A stretch of DNA of 64,000 nucleotides, from positions 1-64,000 of the forward strand of contig NZ_QGDQ01000006.1 of NCBI RefSeq assembly GCF_003149145.1, given 5' to 3'. Each line of letters begins with the position of its first letter. Position 1 is the stretch's first letter. A program made the translations under genes and the position numbers. The notes beneath the pieces were generated by a model. It was not told where the DNA came from, made no database searches, and worked only from the letters and a program-made list of their open reading frames with translations. This document shows positions 1-10,098 of the stretch, one piece after another. This DNA is from Quadrisphaera granulorum. Its GTDB lineage: Bacteria > Actinomycetota > Actinomycetes > Actinomycetales > Quadrisphaeraceae.

Positions 1-2006
1 TTGGCGTTGTTCGAGGTGCTGCCGGTGAAGCTGGGCCGGTTCGGGGCAGGTGGAGGTGTCCCGGTGGCATTGGGGCGCGGCGGGGTGGGGTCGCTCCGAT
101 GGGCCGGGCACTGGGCCGGCTGCTCGGAGGTGGGGGGTGCATTTGTGGGGCGGGGTCGATCTCGCCCACCGGGTGGACTCGTCGCTGTCGCCGTCGATGA
201 GGGCGGCGATGAGCCCGGCGGGGAGGTCGGTGTCGGTGCTGGTGGTGGGGTCGCTGACGATCCCGACGACTCCTCGGGTTCGCGGTCGTGGTGGCCGTGG
301 TGGCCGTGGGGCTGGCTGCTGGGTTCAGGGGCGGGGAGGTCGGTGTCGGGCCAGTCATCAAGATCGCCGGGCCAGTCGTCTGGGCCTTCGGGGTCGTCGG
401 GCCATCCGCCGGGCCCGTTAACCTCGCCGCCGTCTCCGGGGCGGCCGTCCGGCCCGTCGTCTGGCGGGCCGTCGGGCTCCTCATCAGGCCCGTTGTATGG
501 GTCGTCTGGCCCGCTGTCCGGATCCTCGGGACCCTCGTCACCTTCGGGGCCGTTGGAATCCTCGTCGCCGTCGGGGTCTTCGAGGTCATCGTCGATGAGG
601 TCGTCTGCCAGGACGACGATGTGGATCTCCGACAGGCGAGCTCGCTGCTCCGGGGTGGGGATCCGCACCGGAGCGCGGTTATCCGCCGCAGCCCGCGCCG
701 CGGAAGCGTTCATCGACCCGGACTCGTCGCCCTCGTCGCCCTCGTCGTCCTCGTCGAAGTCCTCGACATCGTGCTCATCACGGTCGTCGTCGGTGTCCTC
801 GAGGTCGTCAGCGAGGTCGTCAGCGTGACCGCCGTCGGCGAACAGCTCCTCCCCGAGCGGGGAAGAGCGGTCAGCAGCCGGCTCGGTGGGCTCGCCGGCC
901 TCGCCGGGGACGGGGTCGCCCAGGGCCTGCGCGATCGTCACCGGGGTCGCTTCGATGTCACCCAGCACCAAACTCGCCAACGCGTCCGCGCGCAGCTGCC
1001 CCTTGGTGCGGGTCTCCGGCTCGCCCTCACCAGCATCGCCGTCACCGGCGTCGGGGTTCTCGGTGTCACCCGCCAACGCGTTCGCCGCGATCTGGTTGAT
1101 CACCTGCCACACCCGCGTCGCGTCCCCCAACTCCATATCCGCCACGATCCGCGCACACCCCGGCAGCGGAGACGCACGCAGCACCACGTCACGGTCATTG
1201 ATACCCGCGGCCATCGCCCGCGCCGCATACCCCGGATCAGCAGCCAACGCCGCTTCCTCCAACGTTGCTGCCAGGCGAGCCCGGCTCAGCGTCGCCGCAG
1301 CAGCCACCGCCGTGGCCTCCACGACCCGGCGTGCCCGCTCACCCTCGACGCCTTCGGGCAGGCGCCGGCACACCGTGACCAGCTCCCGCCACTGCGACGG
1401 CGTCATCACCCCGCAGACCAGGGCCTCTTCAGCAGCAGGAAGGAAGCAGAGCTGCCGTGCCTGCCCGACCAGGGCTGTCGCTGACCGTCCGGAGATCCGC
1501 AGCACCGGGGCGAGTTCATCGGAGGCAGGGCGGCGGGAGTCCTTCCACGTCGCCCGCGAGGACTGCTCCGCCAACTTCGCAGTGTCCAGGCCAGCGATGA
1601 AGTTCAGCTGCAACGCGTACAGGTAGGAGGCGCACCGGTCGCTGGCGGCGATGACCTCGGTCCACTCCCGACTCGACAGGCCCAACCCGGCGGGGTCGAC
1701 CTCGGGGGCTGCTGATGCAGAGGACTGGTTGGCGTTGACGACGGTCAGCAGCGTCTCCAACGCTGCCATCTGCGCCGACCCCGGGGACTGCTCCACTGCA
1801 GCGACCACGCAGCCGCGGAGGCGCCGTCGTTCGGCGATCGACCCCGTCAACGGCTCCGCTGCCAGGACCTTCGTCCACCAGGGGATGCTGAAGGGGACCA
1901 GGCGCTCGCCGTCGTCGTCCAACGCGAAGGCGGGCGTGGCGGAATTGCGAGTGGGCTCGTCGTCGTAGTCACCGACGGCCCACTCTGGAGCCCCGCTCGA
2001 ACTCAT
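1..2006 (-). CDS. DUF222 domain protein (13E12-type, expected HNH endonuclease), 3' end outside window
   Basis: An open minus-strand frame starts at ATG 2006 and runs off the left edge, giving at least 668 residues. Residues about 40-340 look like the actinobacterial DUF222 domain, with the typical segment around SPLPGCARIVAD near residue 275 and RADALASLVLGD near 330. A very acidic stretch follows (about 350-430), then a short DUF222-like beta strand (IHIVVLADDL, near 457), then more than 150 residues rich in Pro, Gly, Asp and Ser. In this family an HNH nuclease domain normally follows DUF222; here it would lie beyond base 1, so nuclease activity cannot be judged. The length before any HNH motif is unusual for the family. 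Start context is ordinary; the next gene to the right is on the same strand, about 100 bp away. Confidence 0.8.
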   Translation of the reverse strand, partial: MSSSGAPEWAVGDYDDEPTRNSATPAFALDDDGERLVPFSIPWWTKVLAAEPLTGSIAERRRLRGCVVAAVEQSPGSAQMAALETLLTVVNANQSSASAAPEVDPAGLGLSSREWTEVIAASDRCASYLYALQLNFIAGLDTAKLAEQSSRATWKDSRRPASDELAPVLRISGRSATALVGQARQLCFLPAAEEALVCGVMTPSQWRELVTVCRRLPEGVEGERARRVVEATAVAAAATLSRARLAATLEEAALAADPGYAARAMAAGINDRDVVLRASPLPGCARIVADMELGDATRVWQVINQIAANALAGDTENPDAGDGDAGEGEPETRTKGQLRADALASLVLGDIEATPVTIAQALGDPVPGEAGEPTEPAADRSSPLGEELFADGGHADDLADDLEDTDDDRDEHDVEDFDEDDEGDEGDESGSMNASAARAAADNRAPVRIPTPEQRARLSEIHIVVLADDLIDDDLEDPDGDEDSNGPEGDEGPEDPDSGPDDPYNGPDEEPDGPPDDGPDGRPGDGGEVNGPGGWPDDPEGPDDWPGDLDDWPDTDLPAPEPSSQPHGHHGHHDREPEESSGSSATPPPAPTPTSPPGSSPPSSTATATSPPGGRDRPRPTNAPPTSEQPAQCPAHRSDPTPPRPNATGTPPPAPNRPSFTGSTSNNA

Positions 2007-2105
2007 GTTCCCACCGTAGAGGCAACCACCGACAGTCCGGTCGGACTCGTTTCAGCAGCTCAGGAGCGTGATCGGGGCCTCACGGAACGTCATGCTCGGC
2101 ACGGC

Positions 2106-2582
2106 TTAGGCGCCAGAACTACCTCCGTAGAGCTCGATCTTGTACTCGGTGACCTCCAGCGCCAGCGAGAGCTCCCGCATCCTGCGCAGGATCCGTTCCC
2201 GCTGCTCGAGCATGATGCGCCGCCGCTCGTCGACGGTGTGCTCGCCCTGCTCGACCAGTCGCACGTAGCGCGTGAGGTCGTGCATGGTCATCCCCGACAG
2301 CCGCATGCGGGTCAGGAACACCAGCCGCCGCAGGTCGGCCGCGCGGTACAGGCGGTGGCCCGAGGGGCTGCGCGCCGGCCGCACGAGCCCCTGCTGCTCG
2401 TAGTAGCGCAGCGTGTGCGCGGTCAAGCCGACCAGCGCGGCCGCCTCGGCGACGCTCCGCGGCGCATCGTCATCGGCGTCGAGCATCGAGTCGTCCAGCA
2501 GCTGGTGCAGCGCCTCGACCACCGACCTGCCGACTTCCGGGGGAGCGGCGAGCAGCTGCTCGATCAACGCATCGGTGGACAC
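2106..2582 (-). CDS. MerR-family transcriptional regulator
   Basis: A 158-residue protein. The MerR winged helix-turn-helix lies at about residues 42-110 (SVAEAAALVGLTAHTLRYYE, then a GHRLYR wing), followed by a basic-acidic helix (about 115-148) suited to the dimerising coiled coil. An N-terminal extension of about 40 residues precedes the HTH. No cysteine cluster is present, so a metal sensor is unlikely. It starts 9 bp after the end of the upstream dehydrogenase gene on the same strand, so the two are probably one transcript; MerR regulators of this kind often control a neighbouring oxidoreductase. The ligand is unknown. Confidence 0.9.
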   Translation of the reverse strand: MSTDALIEQLLAAPPEVGRSVVEALHQLLDDSMLDADDDAPRSVAEAAALVGLTAHTLRYYEQQGLVRPARSPSGHRLYRAADLRRLVFLTRMRLSGMTMHDLTRYVRLVEQGEHTVDERRRIMLEQRERILRRMRELSLALEVTEYKIELYGGSSGA

Positions 2583-2591
2583 GGCCGCACC

Positions 2592-3515
2592 CTACGAAGA
2601 GCAGGAGGACGACGATGGCGACGCCAGCGTCGTGCTGAACGCTCGCGTGGCCGTCGGAGCGTCGGGGAAGTCGGCGGACCGGCTCAGATCGGCCCAGGCC
2701 CTCACGTCCTCCAGCGACCGGGTGTAGGTCCGTTCGAGGTTCCTCACCGCCTCGGCGCCCAGCGGCAGCCGCAGCGGCGCCTGCGGAGCGTCGAGCGCAG
2801 CGCGGATGGCAGCGGCCGCCCGCGCGGGGTCGCCCTCCTGCCTGCCGTCGGCGCCGGCCATGTCCGCGCGGATCGCCCCGACCACCCCGTCGTAGTCAGC
2901 GCTTGGGGCGGCTGCGCGCAGCACGTCAGCGGCGTTGAACTCGGTCCGGAACCTGCTTGGCTCCACGATCAGCACCCGGATCCCGAACGGCGCTACCTCC
3001 CCGGCCAGGGCCTCCGACCAGCCTTCCAGTGCGAACTTGCCCGCCGAGTAGCTGCCGACCGCCGGGAACGACAGGCGTCCGCCCTGGCTGCTCATCTGCA
3101 CGATCGCCCCAGACCCGGCCGCCCGCAGGTGTGGCAGCACTGCGCGGACGAGTGCCGCCGGCCCGAAGAGGTGCTGGTCGAGCATGTCGCGCAGCGCGGC
3201 ATCGCTGACCTCCTCGGCCGTGCCGACCTGCCCGACCCCGGCGTTGTTGACGAGCACATCGACACGTCCGAAGACCCGCATCGCGTGCTCCACGACACCG
3301 CCAGCCGCCGCCGTGTCGCGCACGTCGTGCTGCACCACGGACAAGCGCTCCCCGAACTTCGCCTGTAGATCCGCGAACCGCTCGAGCCGACGGGCGGTGC
3401 CCATCACGTGCTCACTGGCCTCGAGGGCCGCCCGCGCCAGGGCGAGGCCGAGCCCGGAGCTCGACCCCGTAATGAGCCACGTCCGCGTCGATGCCTTGTG
3501 TGGTGTCTCGATCAT
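2592..3515 (-). CDS. SDR-family NAD(P)-dependent oxidoreductase
   Basis: A 307-residue classical short-chain dehydrogenase. The cofactor motif TGSSSGLG is at residues 16-23, NNAG follows, then the catalytic Ser (QMSSQGG) and YSAGK (YxxxK). The order fits an SDR that reduces or oxidises a carbonyl/alcohol; the substrate cannot be told. The start is ATG 3515: the frame stays open upstream for another 140 codons, but that part has no SDR character and overlaps the start of the divergent sigma gene. It precedes the MerR gene by 9 bp in the same direction, suggesting a two-gene operon. Confidence 0.9.
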   Translation of the reverse strand: MIETPHKASTRTWLITGSSSGLGLALARAALEASEHVMGTARRLERFADLQAKFGERLSVVQHDVRDTAAAGGVVEHAMRVFGRVDVLVNNAGVGQVGTAEEVSDAALRDMLDQHLFGPAALVRAVLPHLRAAGSGAIVQMSSQGGRLSFPAVGSYSAGKFALEGWSEALAGEVAPFGIRVLIVEPSRFRTEFNAADVLRAAAPSADYDGVVGAIRADMAGADGRQEGDPARAAAAIRAALDAPQAPLRLPLGAEAVRNLERTYTRSLEDVRAWADLSRSADFPDAPTATRAFSTTLASPSSSSCSS

Positions 3516-3650
3516 GTCGAGGACGCTAGAAGTTCGAGCGCGCTCGAAGGCAAGCCCCGAATCCCCGAAGCCTCGGCTTCTCAGAAGATCCCGGGCTCGT
3601 CCCAACCATCTGGTCAGCTCGTGCGTATGGAGGGGCCGAGGAGGTGGGGG

Positions 3651-4183
3651 ATGGGCCCGGACGCACGATCGGCCGAGGAGTCGTTCGACGAGTTCGCTGC
3701 GTTCGCGCTGCCCCGCCTGCGACGGGTCGCCTACGCCTACTGCCAGGACTGGCACCGCAGCGACGACGCCGTGCAGGGCGCCTTGGAGCGGGTCTACAGC
3801 GCGTGGTCGCGGGTGCGCAGCGGCGACGCCTACGGCTACACCCGCACCACGCTCGTCCGGCTGCTCGTCTCCGAGGGACGCCGCCCGTGGCGTCGCCACG
3901 AGGTCACCACCGACGATCTCACCCCGCACGAGCACTCACGCCGCAGCGCCCCGGCGAGCACCGGCCATCCGCCCCCCACCGAGCAGGAGCTGTTCGCGCT
4001 GCTGGCGGACCTCTCGCCGGGGCAGCGCGCCGTCGTCGTCCTGCGCTACTTCGAGCACCTCTCCGTGGCGGAGACCGCCCGGACGCTCGGGTGCAGCGAG
4101 GGCACCGTCAAGAGCCAGACCCACGCCGCGCGGCAGGCCCTGCGTGAGCTGCTGACCGACCCCTCCGAGCAAGGAGCACCGCG

Positions 4184-4187
<4 letters not shown>
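3651..4187 (+). CDS. SigE-family ECF RNA polymerase sigma factor
   Basis: A 178-residue sigma-70-type factor with region 2 (about 10-75, LPRLRRVAYAYCQDWH) and region 4 (about 120-168, LSPGQRAVVVLRYFEHLSVAETA then GTVKSQTHAARQAL). This matches the short SigE family common in actinomycetes. ATG 3651 is chosen because AGGAGG lies 6 bp upstream; an ATG at 3627 is in frame but lacks such a site. The stop overlaps the next start (GTGA), so it is translationally coupled to the membrane protein that follows, which is the usual place for an anti-sigma or sensor partner. Confidence 0.9.
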
Positions 4188-5584
<1,397 letters not shown>

Positions 5585-5635
5585 CCTGTTGGACGACCGA
5601 CGTAAGGATCGCGGCGTGCCAGCACATCACAGGGC

Positions 5636-6316
5636 ATGAGCCTTCCTCACCACGACGCCGATCCACCACGTGGATCGAGCGCCGGACCTCCTGCTGACGC
5701 CAGCGCCGACCCCGACATCGCCAGGTTCAACGAGCTGTGGGCGTCGTGCTCCTCGCGGGTGCTGGCCTACGCCACCCGGCACGTCGGCCGTGATGACGCG
5801 CAGGAGGCGCTCGCGGAGACCTTCCTCGTCGCGTGGCGTCGCCTCGCCGACGTGCCCGAGCAGCCGCTGCCGTGGCTGCTCGTTGTCGCCCGCAACACGA
5901 TGGCCAACCAGCGCCGTTCCGCTTACCGCCGCACCGCGCTGCACAGCGAGCTCGCTCACCTGCACGCGTCCGCGGCGCCCGCAGCCGCTGCCGACGTCAC
6001 CGTCGGTCAGCGAGCTGACGTCTTGGCCGTTCTCGCCGCACTCTCTCCCAGCGAGCGCGAGGCGCTGCTGCTCGTCTCGTGGGACGGGCTCAGCGTGCCC
6101 GAGGCCGCTCGCGTCGCGGGCTGCTCGACCTCGGCGATGCACGTCCGTCTCTTCCGCGCCCGCCGTCGCCTGCGGGCCTCCTCCCTTGAGCCGATTGGGG
6201 ACGACGACGAGGGCCGCCCAGCCGTGACCGCTCCGCCCAGGCAGCAACGAGCGACCAACCGCACTCCCGCCACTGCCCCCGCAACCGTCACGACGTCCGC
6301 TAGGAGCCCGCGATGA
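5636..6316 (+). CDS. Sigma-70 family (ECF) RNA polymerase sigma factor
   Basis: 226 residues. Region 2 spans about 25-95 (FNELWASCSSRVLAYATRHV, LAETFLVAWRRL), region 4 about 128-182 (LSPSEREALLLVSWDGLSVP, then CSTSAMHVRLFRARRRL). A Thr/Ala/Pro-rich tail of about 40 residues has no sigma counterpart. ATG 5636 starts about 50 bp after the upstream membrane-protein gene. The end overlaps the next gene by ATGA. Together with the previous pair this makes two sigma/membrane-protein modules back to back. Confidence 0.88.
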   Translation: MSLPHHDADPPRGSSAGPPADASADPDIARFNELWASCSSRVLAYATRHVGRDDAQEALAETFLVAWRRLADVPEQPLPWLLVVARNTMANQRRSAYRRTALHSELAHLHASAAPAAAADVTVGQRADVLAVLAALSPSEREALLLVSWDGLSVPEAARVAGCSTSAMHVRLFRARRRLRASSLEPIGDDDEGRPAVTAPPRQQRATNRTPATAPATVTTSARSPR

Positions 6317-7158
6317 ATCGCCCCGCCAACTCGCAGAACGTCAGCGCTGACCGTCTCGCTGTCTTGGCCTCCCTCCGCCCGGGTTCGGCTACTGACCAGG
6401 GCTGGGATGCGGAGACGCATGATGCGGTGCGCCAGCGCGTCCTGACCGCAGCTCGTTCTGCCGCAGCTCGTCCCGAGGCTGGCCGCACCTCACTGATCAA
6501 CGCTCCTCGTGCCAACGTTCCGCGGAGGAGGGTGGCTCGTCACCGCGGCGTGACAGTCGCCGTCGCCGGAGCCCTGGTGCTCACCGGGGGAGGTGTCGCA
6601 GCAGCGGGCGGCCACCTGCCGCTGGCGTTCACGTCGGCCTTCGCGTCGTGGGCGGAGGACTGGTCCATGAACGGTGTCCACGGCGTTGACTCCGACACCG
6701 CCGAGCGCGTTGCCACCGCGCCCGGTCCGGACGGCACCACCTTCACCGTGATGGCCGCCCCGAGCACCACGCTCGACGGCGCCGACGCCGCGTGCACCGT
6801 CGTCGTCCTCGAACGAGCCGGGAGCCTGCGCAGCGCGGGACCGTCGGAGTTCCTGGACGTCTTGGACTCCGGGTGTGCCCCCGGTCTGCAGGGGCAGCCG
6901 TTCGGCGTCGCGTCCGTGAGCCTCGTGAGGGCCGACGATGCACCGGAGTGGACCAGCCAGGACCTCTACGTCTGGACCGCCGCCGCGGGACACGCCGCCA
7001 CCGCCGAGGTGATCACGGCGGACGGACGCCGGTGGCCGGCGGTGTCGTACGACGGCACGCTCTACGGCTGGATCCCCGCTCCGCGTGAGGGGACCGCACT
7101 CCCACAGCTGATCGGCTACGCCGCCGACGGCTCGGAGGTCGGACGCAGCGACCTGTGA
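6313..7158 (+). CDS. Membrane protein coupled to the second ECF sigma factor
   Basis: 281 residues: a cytoplasmic N-terminus of about 75 residues ending in a basic cluster (PRRRVARHR), one membrane helix (about 78-98, VTVAVAGALVLTGGGVAAAG), and an extracytoplasmic domain of about 180 residues. No zinc anti-sigma motif is visible. The ATGA overlap with the sigma gene implies coupled expression, and the layout is that of an anti-sigma factor or a sigma-controlled surface protein. The sequence is unlike the first membrane partner apart from its layout. Confidence 0.8.
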   Translation: MNRPANSQNVSADRLAVLASLRPGSATDQGWDAETHDAVRQRVLTAARSAAARPEAGRTSLINAPRANVPRRRVARHRGVTVAVAGALVLTGGGVAAAGGHLPLAFTSAFASWAEDWSMNGVHGVDSDTAERVATAPGPDGTTFTVMAAPSTTLDGADAACTVVVLERAGSLRSAGPSEFLDVLDSGCAPGLQGQPFGVASVSLVRADDAPEWTSQDLYVWTAAAGHAATAEVITADGRRWPAVSYDGTLYGWIPAPREGTALPQLIGYAADGSEVGRSDL

Positions 7159-7306
7159 CCTCGCGAGACCTGTCAGTACACGTAGACAGAAGCCCTCAGG
7201 CCGTCGGAGCGCAGCTGCGCCCAGTGTCGGTCTCCGGTGAGGACCGGCTGGCGGTGGGGTCCCTCGTCGGACGTGGTCGGGCGGGGTCCCAGGCGTGGGG
7301 TCAGCA

Positions 7307-7840
7307 TCATGGCTGCTCGACCGCCGTCGTCGGAGTGTCGAAGGTCAGCATCAGCGACGTGGAGTACGCGCCGCCGTGGGCGTCCGTCGCCGCCGTCCTC
7401 TCGACGGGACTGTGCCCGGCGGGCCACGCGGACGTCGCCCGGAAGTCGTAGCCGTCCTGGCGCGCTGCCTCCCACTCCAGCTCCACGCATTGACCGGCGG
7501 TGAGGCTGGCGTACCCCTCGACGAGGACGACGGAGAAGTGCGCCCAGCACCCTCCTGGGGTCTGGGGCGCATCGATGACGCCCCAACCCTCCTCGTCGTG
7601 CCACACGCGAACCACGCCGCTGGCTCTCCCGGCGGGAAGCTGTGGCACCTCGGCCGGCGACAGCGCACGCACAGCGCTGACCAGCTGATCCTTACCGGGA
7701 GGGCTGCCGTCGGCGTTCGCCACGGTCACGGTGCGCTGCTGTCCGTTGACCACCCAGCGCAGCTCGTAGGTCACGGCGTCATCGGGCAGGGCGGACACCG
7801 AGACCTGCAGCCCGTCCACCGTGATCGATCGCTGCTTCAC
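7307..7840 (-). CDS. Cold-shock-domain-like protein with N-terminal extension
   Basis: 177 residues from GTG 7840. Residues about 75-145 (GVVRVWHDEEGWGVIDAPQ, then CWAHFSVV and GQCVELEWE) resemble the beta-barrel of cold-shock proteins, whose canonical first strand reads GTVKWFNxxKGFGFI. The aromatic RNA-binding positions are only partly kept. The first 60 residues form a separate small domain of unknown role. The start is the in-frame GTG nearest the conserved part; the frame remains open far upstream but there overlaps the opposite lipoprotein gene, and no good ribosome site is seen, so the start is uncertain. Nucleic-acid binding is inferred. Confidence 0.7.
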   Translation of the reverse strand: MKQRSITVDGLQVSVSALPDDAVTYELRWVVNGQQRTVTVANADGSPPGKDQLVSAVRALSPAEVPQLPAGRASGVVRVWHDEEGWGVIDAPQTPGGCWAHFSVVLVEGYASLTAGQCVELEWEAARQDGYDFRATSAWPAGHSPVERTAATDAHGGAYSTSLMLTFDTPTTAVEQP

Positions 7841-7958
7841 AGGGGCCAGTGTGATCGGCCAGCGCGCACCAGTGAAGGTCCGGTCCGCGTCATGGTGGGG
7901 GATCGCCGACTGGCAGCGTCGCCTCACGGGAGCGGTGCAGGGGGCGGCGGAGGAGTCG

Positions 7959-9218
7959 ATGATGCGGAAGATCACCGTGGCGCTGGCGGTGGGTGTCCTC
8001 ATGCTCTGCTCGGCGGGTTGCGCCGGTGGAGCCGCGCGCCGGGCCGACAGTGGACCCACCGCCGAAGACTCTGCTGCGGCGGGGCCGGGGAGGTTGGCGC
8101 TCGTCGGGTTCCACACGGGCGATCTCGTCACCGGGGTGATCGTCGTCGACCTCTCCTCCGGCTCGTCCGCACGTGTTGGCGGTGGCCAGGAGGCGTGGTC
8201 TCCGGTGTGGCTCGGCGACGGGCGCCGCCTTGCCATGATTCGTCGCGCTACCCCCGACGCTGTCGGCCAGCTGGTCACCGTCCGGACCAGCCTTCGCGAC
8301 GACATGGAGGGCGACGACGTCAGCGGTGACGGCGCACTCGTGGCCGCCACGTAGCAGGTGCTCGATGCGAGAAGCACGCCCAACGGCCGGCGACTCGTGT
8401 GGATCGGACGCTCAGCAGCAGCCTCGCCGCTCTGCGACGCCCCGCCCCCGCGTGAACCGCTCGGCCTCTACGTCGCGGACGTTGCCGACACCGAGACCCC
8501 GGACGGTACGGGTCTCACCGGCGTGCGACGCGTCGCTGACCTGGCCCCCACCGCGAACCTCGCCGTGCCATCGCCGGACGGGCGCACTGTCGCCGTCGTC
8601 GACCTCGGCGAGAACGCCGGGCCCTGCGACGGCGGCACCGCGCGCCTCGTGCTGTTCGACGTCGCGACGGGCGCCCAGAGCGCCGTTACCGGCCTGACCG
8701 AGCGCATCGGGGTGCCGCACTGGAGCCCGGACGGGCACACCCTTGCGCTCGACGGCGACGACTTCGCCACGGGTCAGACTCGTGACGTGGTGCTCGTTGA
8801 CGTGCCCAGCGCGACCGCCCGGCGCATCGTGACTGCCAGCAGCGTCGAGTCCTCCCCGGTCTTCTCCCCGGACGGACGGCACCTGGCGTTCCTCCGTCAC
8901 GACGACGGCGCACGCGGGCTGGCGAGCGCCTCCATCGTGCTGGCTGATGCCGACTCCGGTCTTGCACGGGTGCTTGCCCTGACGGGTACCGACGACGAGG
9001 ACCTCGTCTGGTCGCGAGACGGTTCCCAGCTCGTGGTGGCCGGTGCCCGCATCGAGCCGACGTGTGACGGGGACGGCGGGAGCAGCGGCGATGACGGTGG
9101 GTGCGACGTCGCGGGCGCTGATCCGGGGGTCCGCACGGTCGATGTCGCCACGGGTGAGCTGCGGTCCCTGTCCGTCACGGCCGCTCTCCTGCAGTCGCAG
9201 CTCACCGTCTCCCCCTGA
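7959..9218 (+). pseudogene. TolB-like beta-propeller lipoprotein gene interrupted by TAG at 8352
   Basis: Two parts lie in one reading frame. The first (7959-8354, ATG after GGAGG) begins with a lipoprotein signal peptide, lipobox SAGC near residue 20, and the first propeller blades. An in-frame TAG at 8352-8354 follows. The second part (to 9218) continues with PD40-type repeats: SPDGRTVAV, SPDGHTLAL, SPDGRHLAF, SRDGSQLVV. Without the TAG it would be one 419-residue surface lipoprotein with a WD40/TolB-like propeller. A sense codon (CAG, GAG or AAG) one base away would restore it. It may be a recent nonsense mutation or a base-call error; a GTG at 8358 could restart the second part, but that would lack an export signal. 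Confidence 0.8.
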
Positions 9219-9377
9219 CGGTGAGGATGTAGGCGAGCCCCGCAGCCACCGGGTCTGACCCGTCTCACGCCCACCGTGGAGCTCCCCACCTCTGCAGCGA
9301 CACTCCACAGGTCCGGGTGCACCCCTCCCTGTCAGTCTGAAGTGAGGCGAAGAGCGGATGCGTCACACAGCAACTGA

Positions 9378-10004
9378 TCATGAATCCGCTCGGCTCCCTG
9401 GACCAGCTTCCGGGGGCGTCAGGTCAAGAAGGTGTTCCACGACCTCGCGTCCGCTGCGGAGCATGTGGTCGTCTCCGTCGATGCCGCGCTGGGACATGCC
9501 GCCCTCGAGCAGCAGGAAGATCTGGCGCGCGGTGGACTCTGCGTCGTCGACGGGGCCACGGCTCCGTCGGAGGAGCTCGGTCAAAAGGTCCAGCACTGCG
9601 CGCTTGTGAGCCCGGATCACGTCCCGAGCGGGATGGTCCTCGGGGAGTTCGCCGGCGGCGTTGATGAAGGCGCAGCCACGATCGGACGGCTCAGCGTCCA
9701 GGGTGTATGAGTCCCATAGTGCGAGGATCGGCGAACCTGGCGCCTGGTTGACGCGTCGTTGCATGCGCTCCCACCAGCGCTGGTGACGTAGCTGCAGGTA
9801 GGCCCGGATCAGTCCGTCCTTGGAGCCGAAGCGGTCGTACAGGGTGCGCTTGGTGACGCCCGACTCTGCCGCGATGGTGTCGACCCCGACTGCGTGCAGG
9901 CCGCCTCGGTAGAACAGGTCCGAAGCGACCTCCAGGATGCGCCGGGCACCGGGGGTGAGCGTGGGCGGGCTCAGCAGGTCGGCGAGTTCCTCAGTCGGCT
10001 CCAC
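9378..10004 (-). CDS. TetR-family transcriptional regulator
   Basis: About 208 residues from GTG 10004 (GGAGG lies 10 bp upstream; GTG 10013 is the alternative). The TetR HTH is near the N-terminus: ILEVASDLFYRGGLHAVGVD, ESGVTKRTLYDRFGSKDGLI. The C-terminal ligand domain is typical in length. The gene is divergent from an MFS exporter, with two palindromic operator copies between them, the classic arrangement for a drug-responsive repressor controlling an efflux pump and itself. Confidence 0.92.
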   Translation of the reverse strand: MEPTEELADLLSPPTLTPGARRILEVASDLFYRGGLHAVGVDTIAAESGVTKRTLYDRFGSKDGLIRAYLQLRHQRWWERMQRRVNQAPGSPILALWDSYTLDAEPSDRGCAFINAAGELPEDHPARDVIRAHKRAVLDLLTELLRRSRGPVDDAESTARQIFLLLEGGMSQRGIDGDDHMLRSGREVVEHLLDLTPPEAGPGSRADS

Positions 10005-10030
10005 AGCCCCCACCCCTCCGGAAACGTGCG

Positions 10031-10085
10031 TTGACTTCACAGACCTGTGCACTCTACTGTCGCGACCAAGTTCACAGATCTGTGA
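10031..10085 (+). promoter_or_regulatory. MFS promoter with two TetR operator copies
   Basis: A TTGACT -35 (10031-10036), 18-bp spacer and TACTGT -10 (10055-10060) point to the MFS gene. The spacer holds the imperfect palindrome TCACAGACCTGTGC (10037-10050). A perfect copy, TCACAGATCTGTGA, lies at 10072-10085. The centres are 35 bp apart. A repressor on the first copy would block RNA polymerase; the second lies just before the GTG start. That the adjacent TetR protein binds here is inferred from position and symmetry. Confidence 0.8.
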
Positions 10086-10098
10086 GATCGGAGCGGTC

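Noticed and set aside
1-828. Plus-strand open frame from the left edge
   Set aside because: Ser/Pro/Gly-rich antisense of the DUF222 gene's repetitive region, with no domain.
3516-3935. N-terminal extension of the SDR protein
   Set aside because: No SDR-like sequence upstream of ATG 3515, and it overlaps the start of the divergent sigma gene.
7841-8383. N-terminal extension of the cold-shock-domain protein
   Set aside because: It is antisense to the lipoprotein gene, which has signal peptide and propeller motifs.
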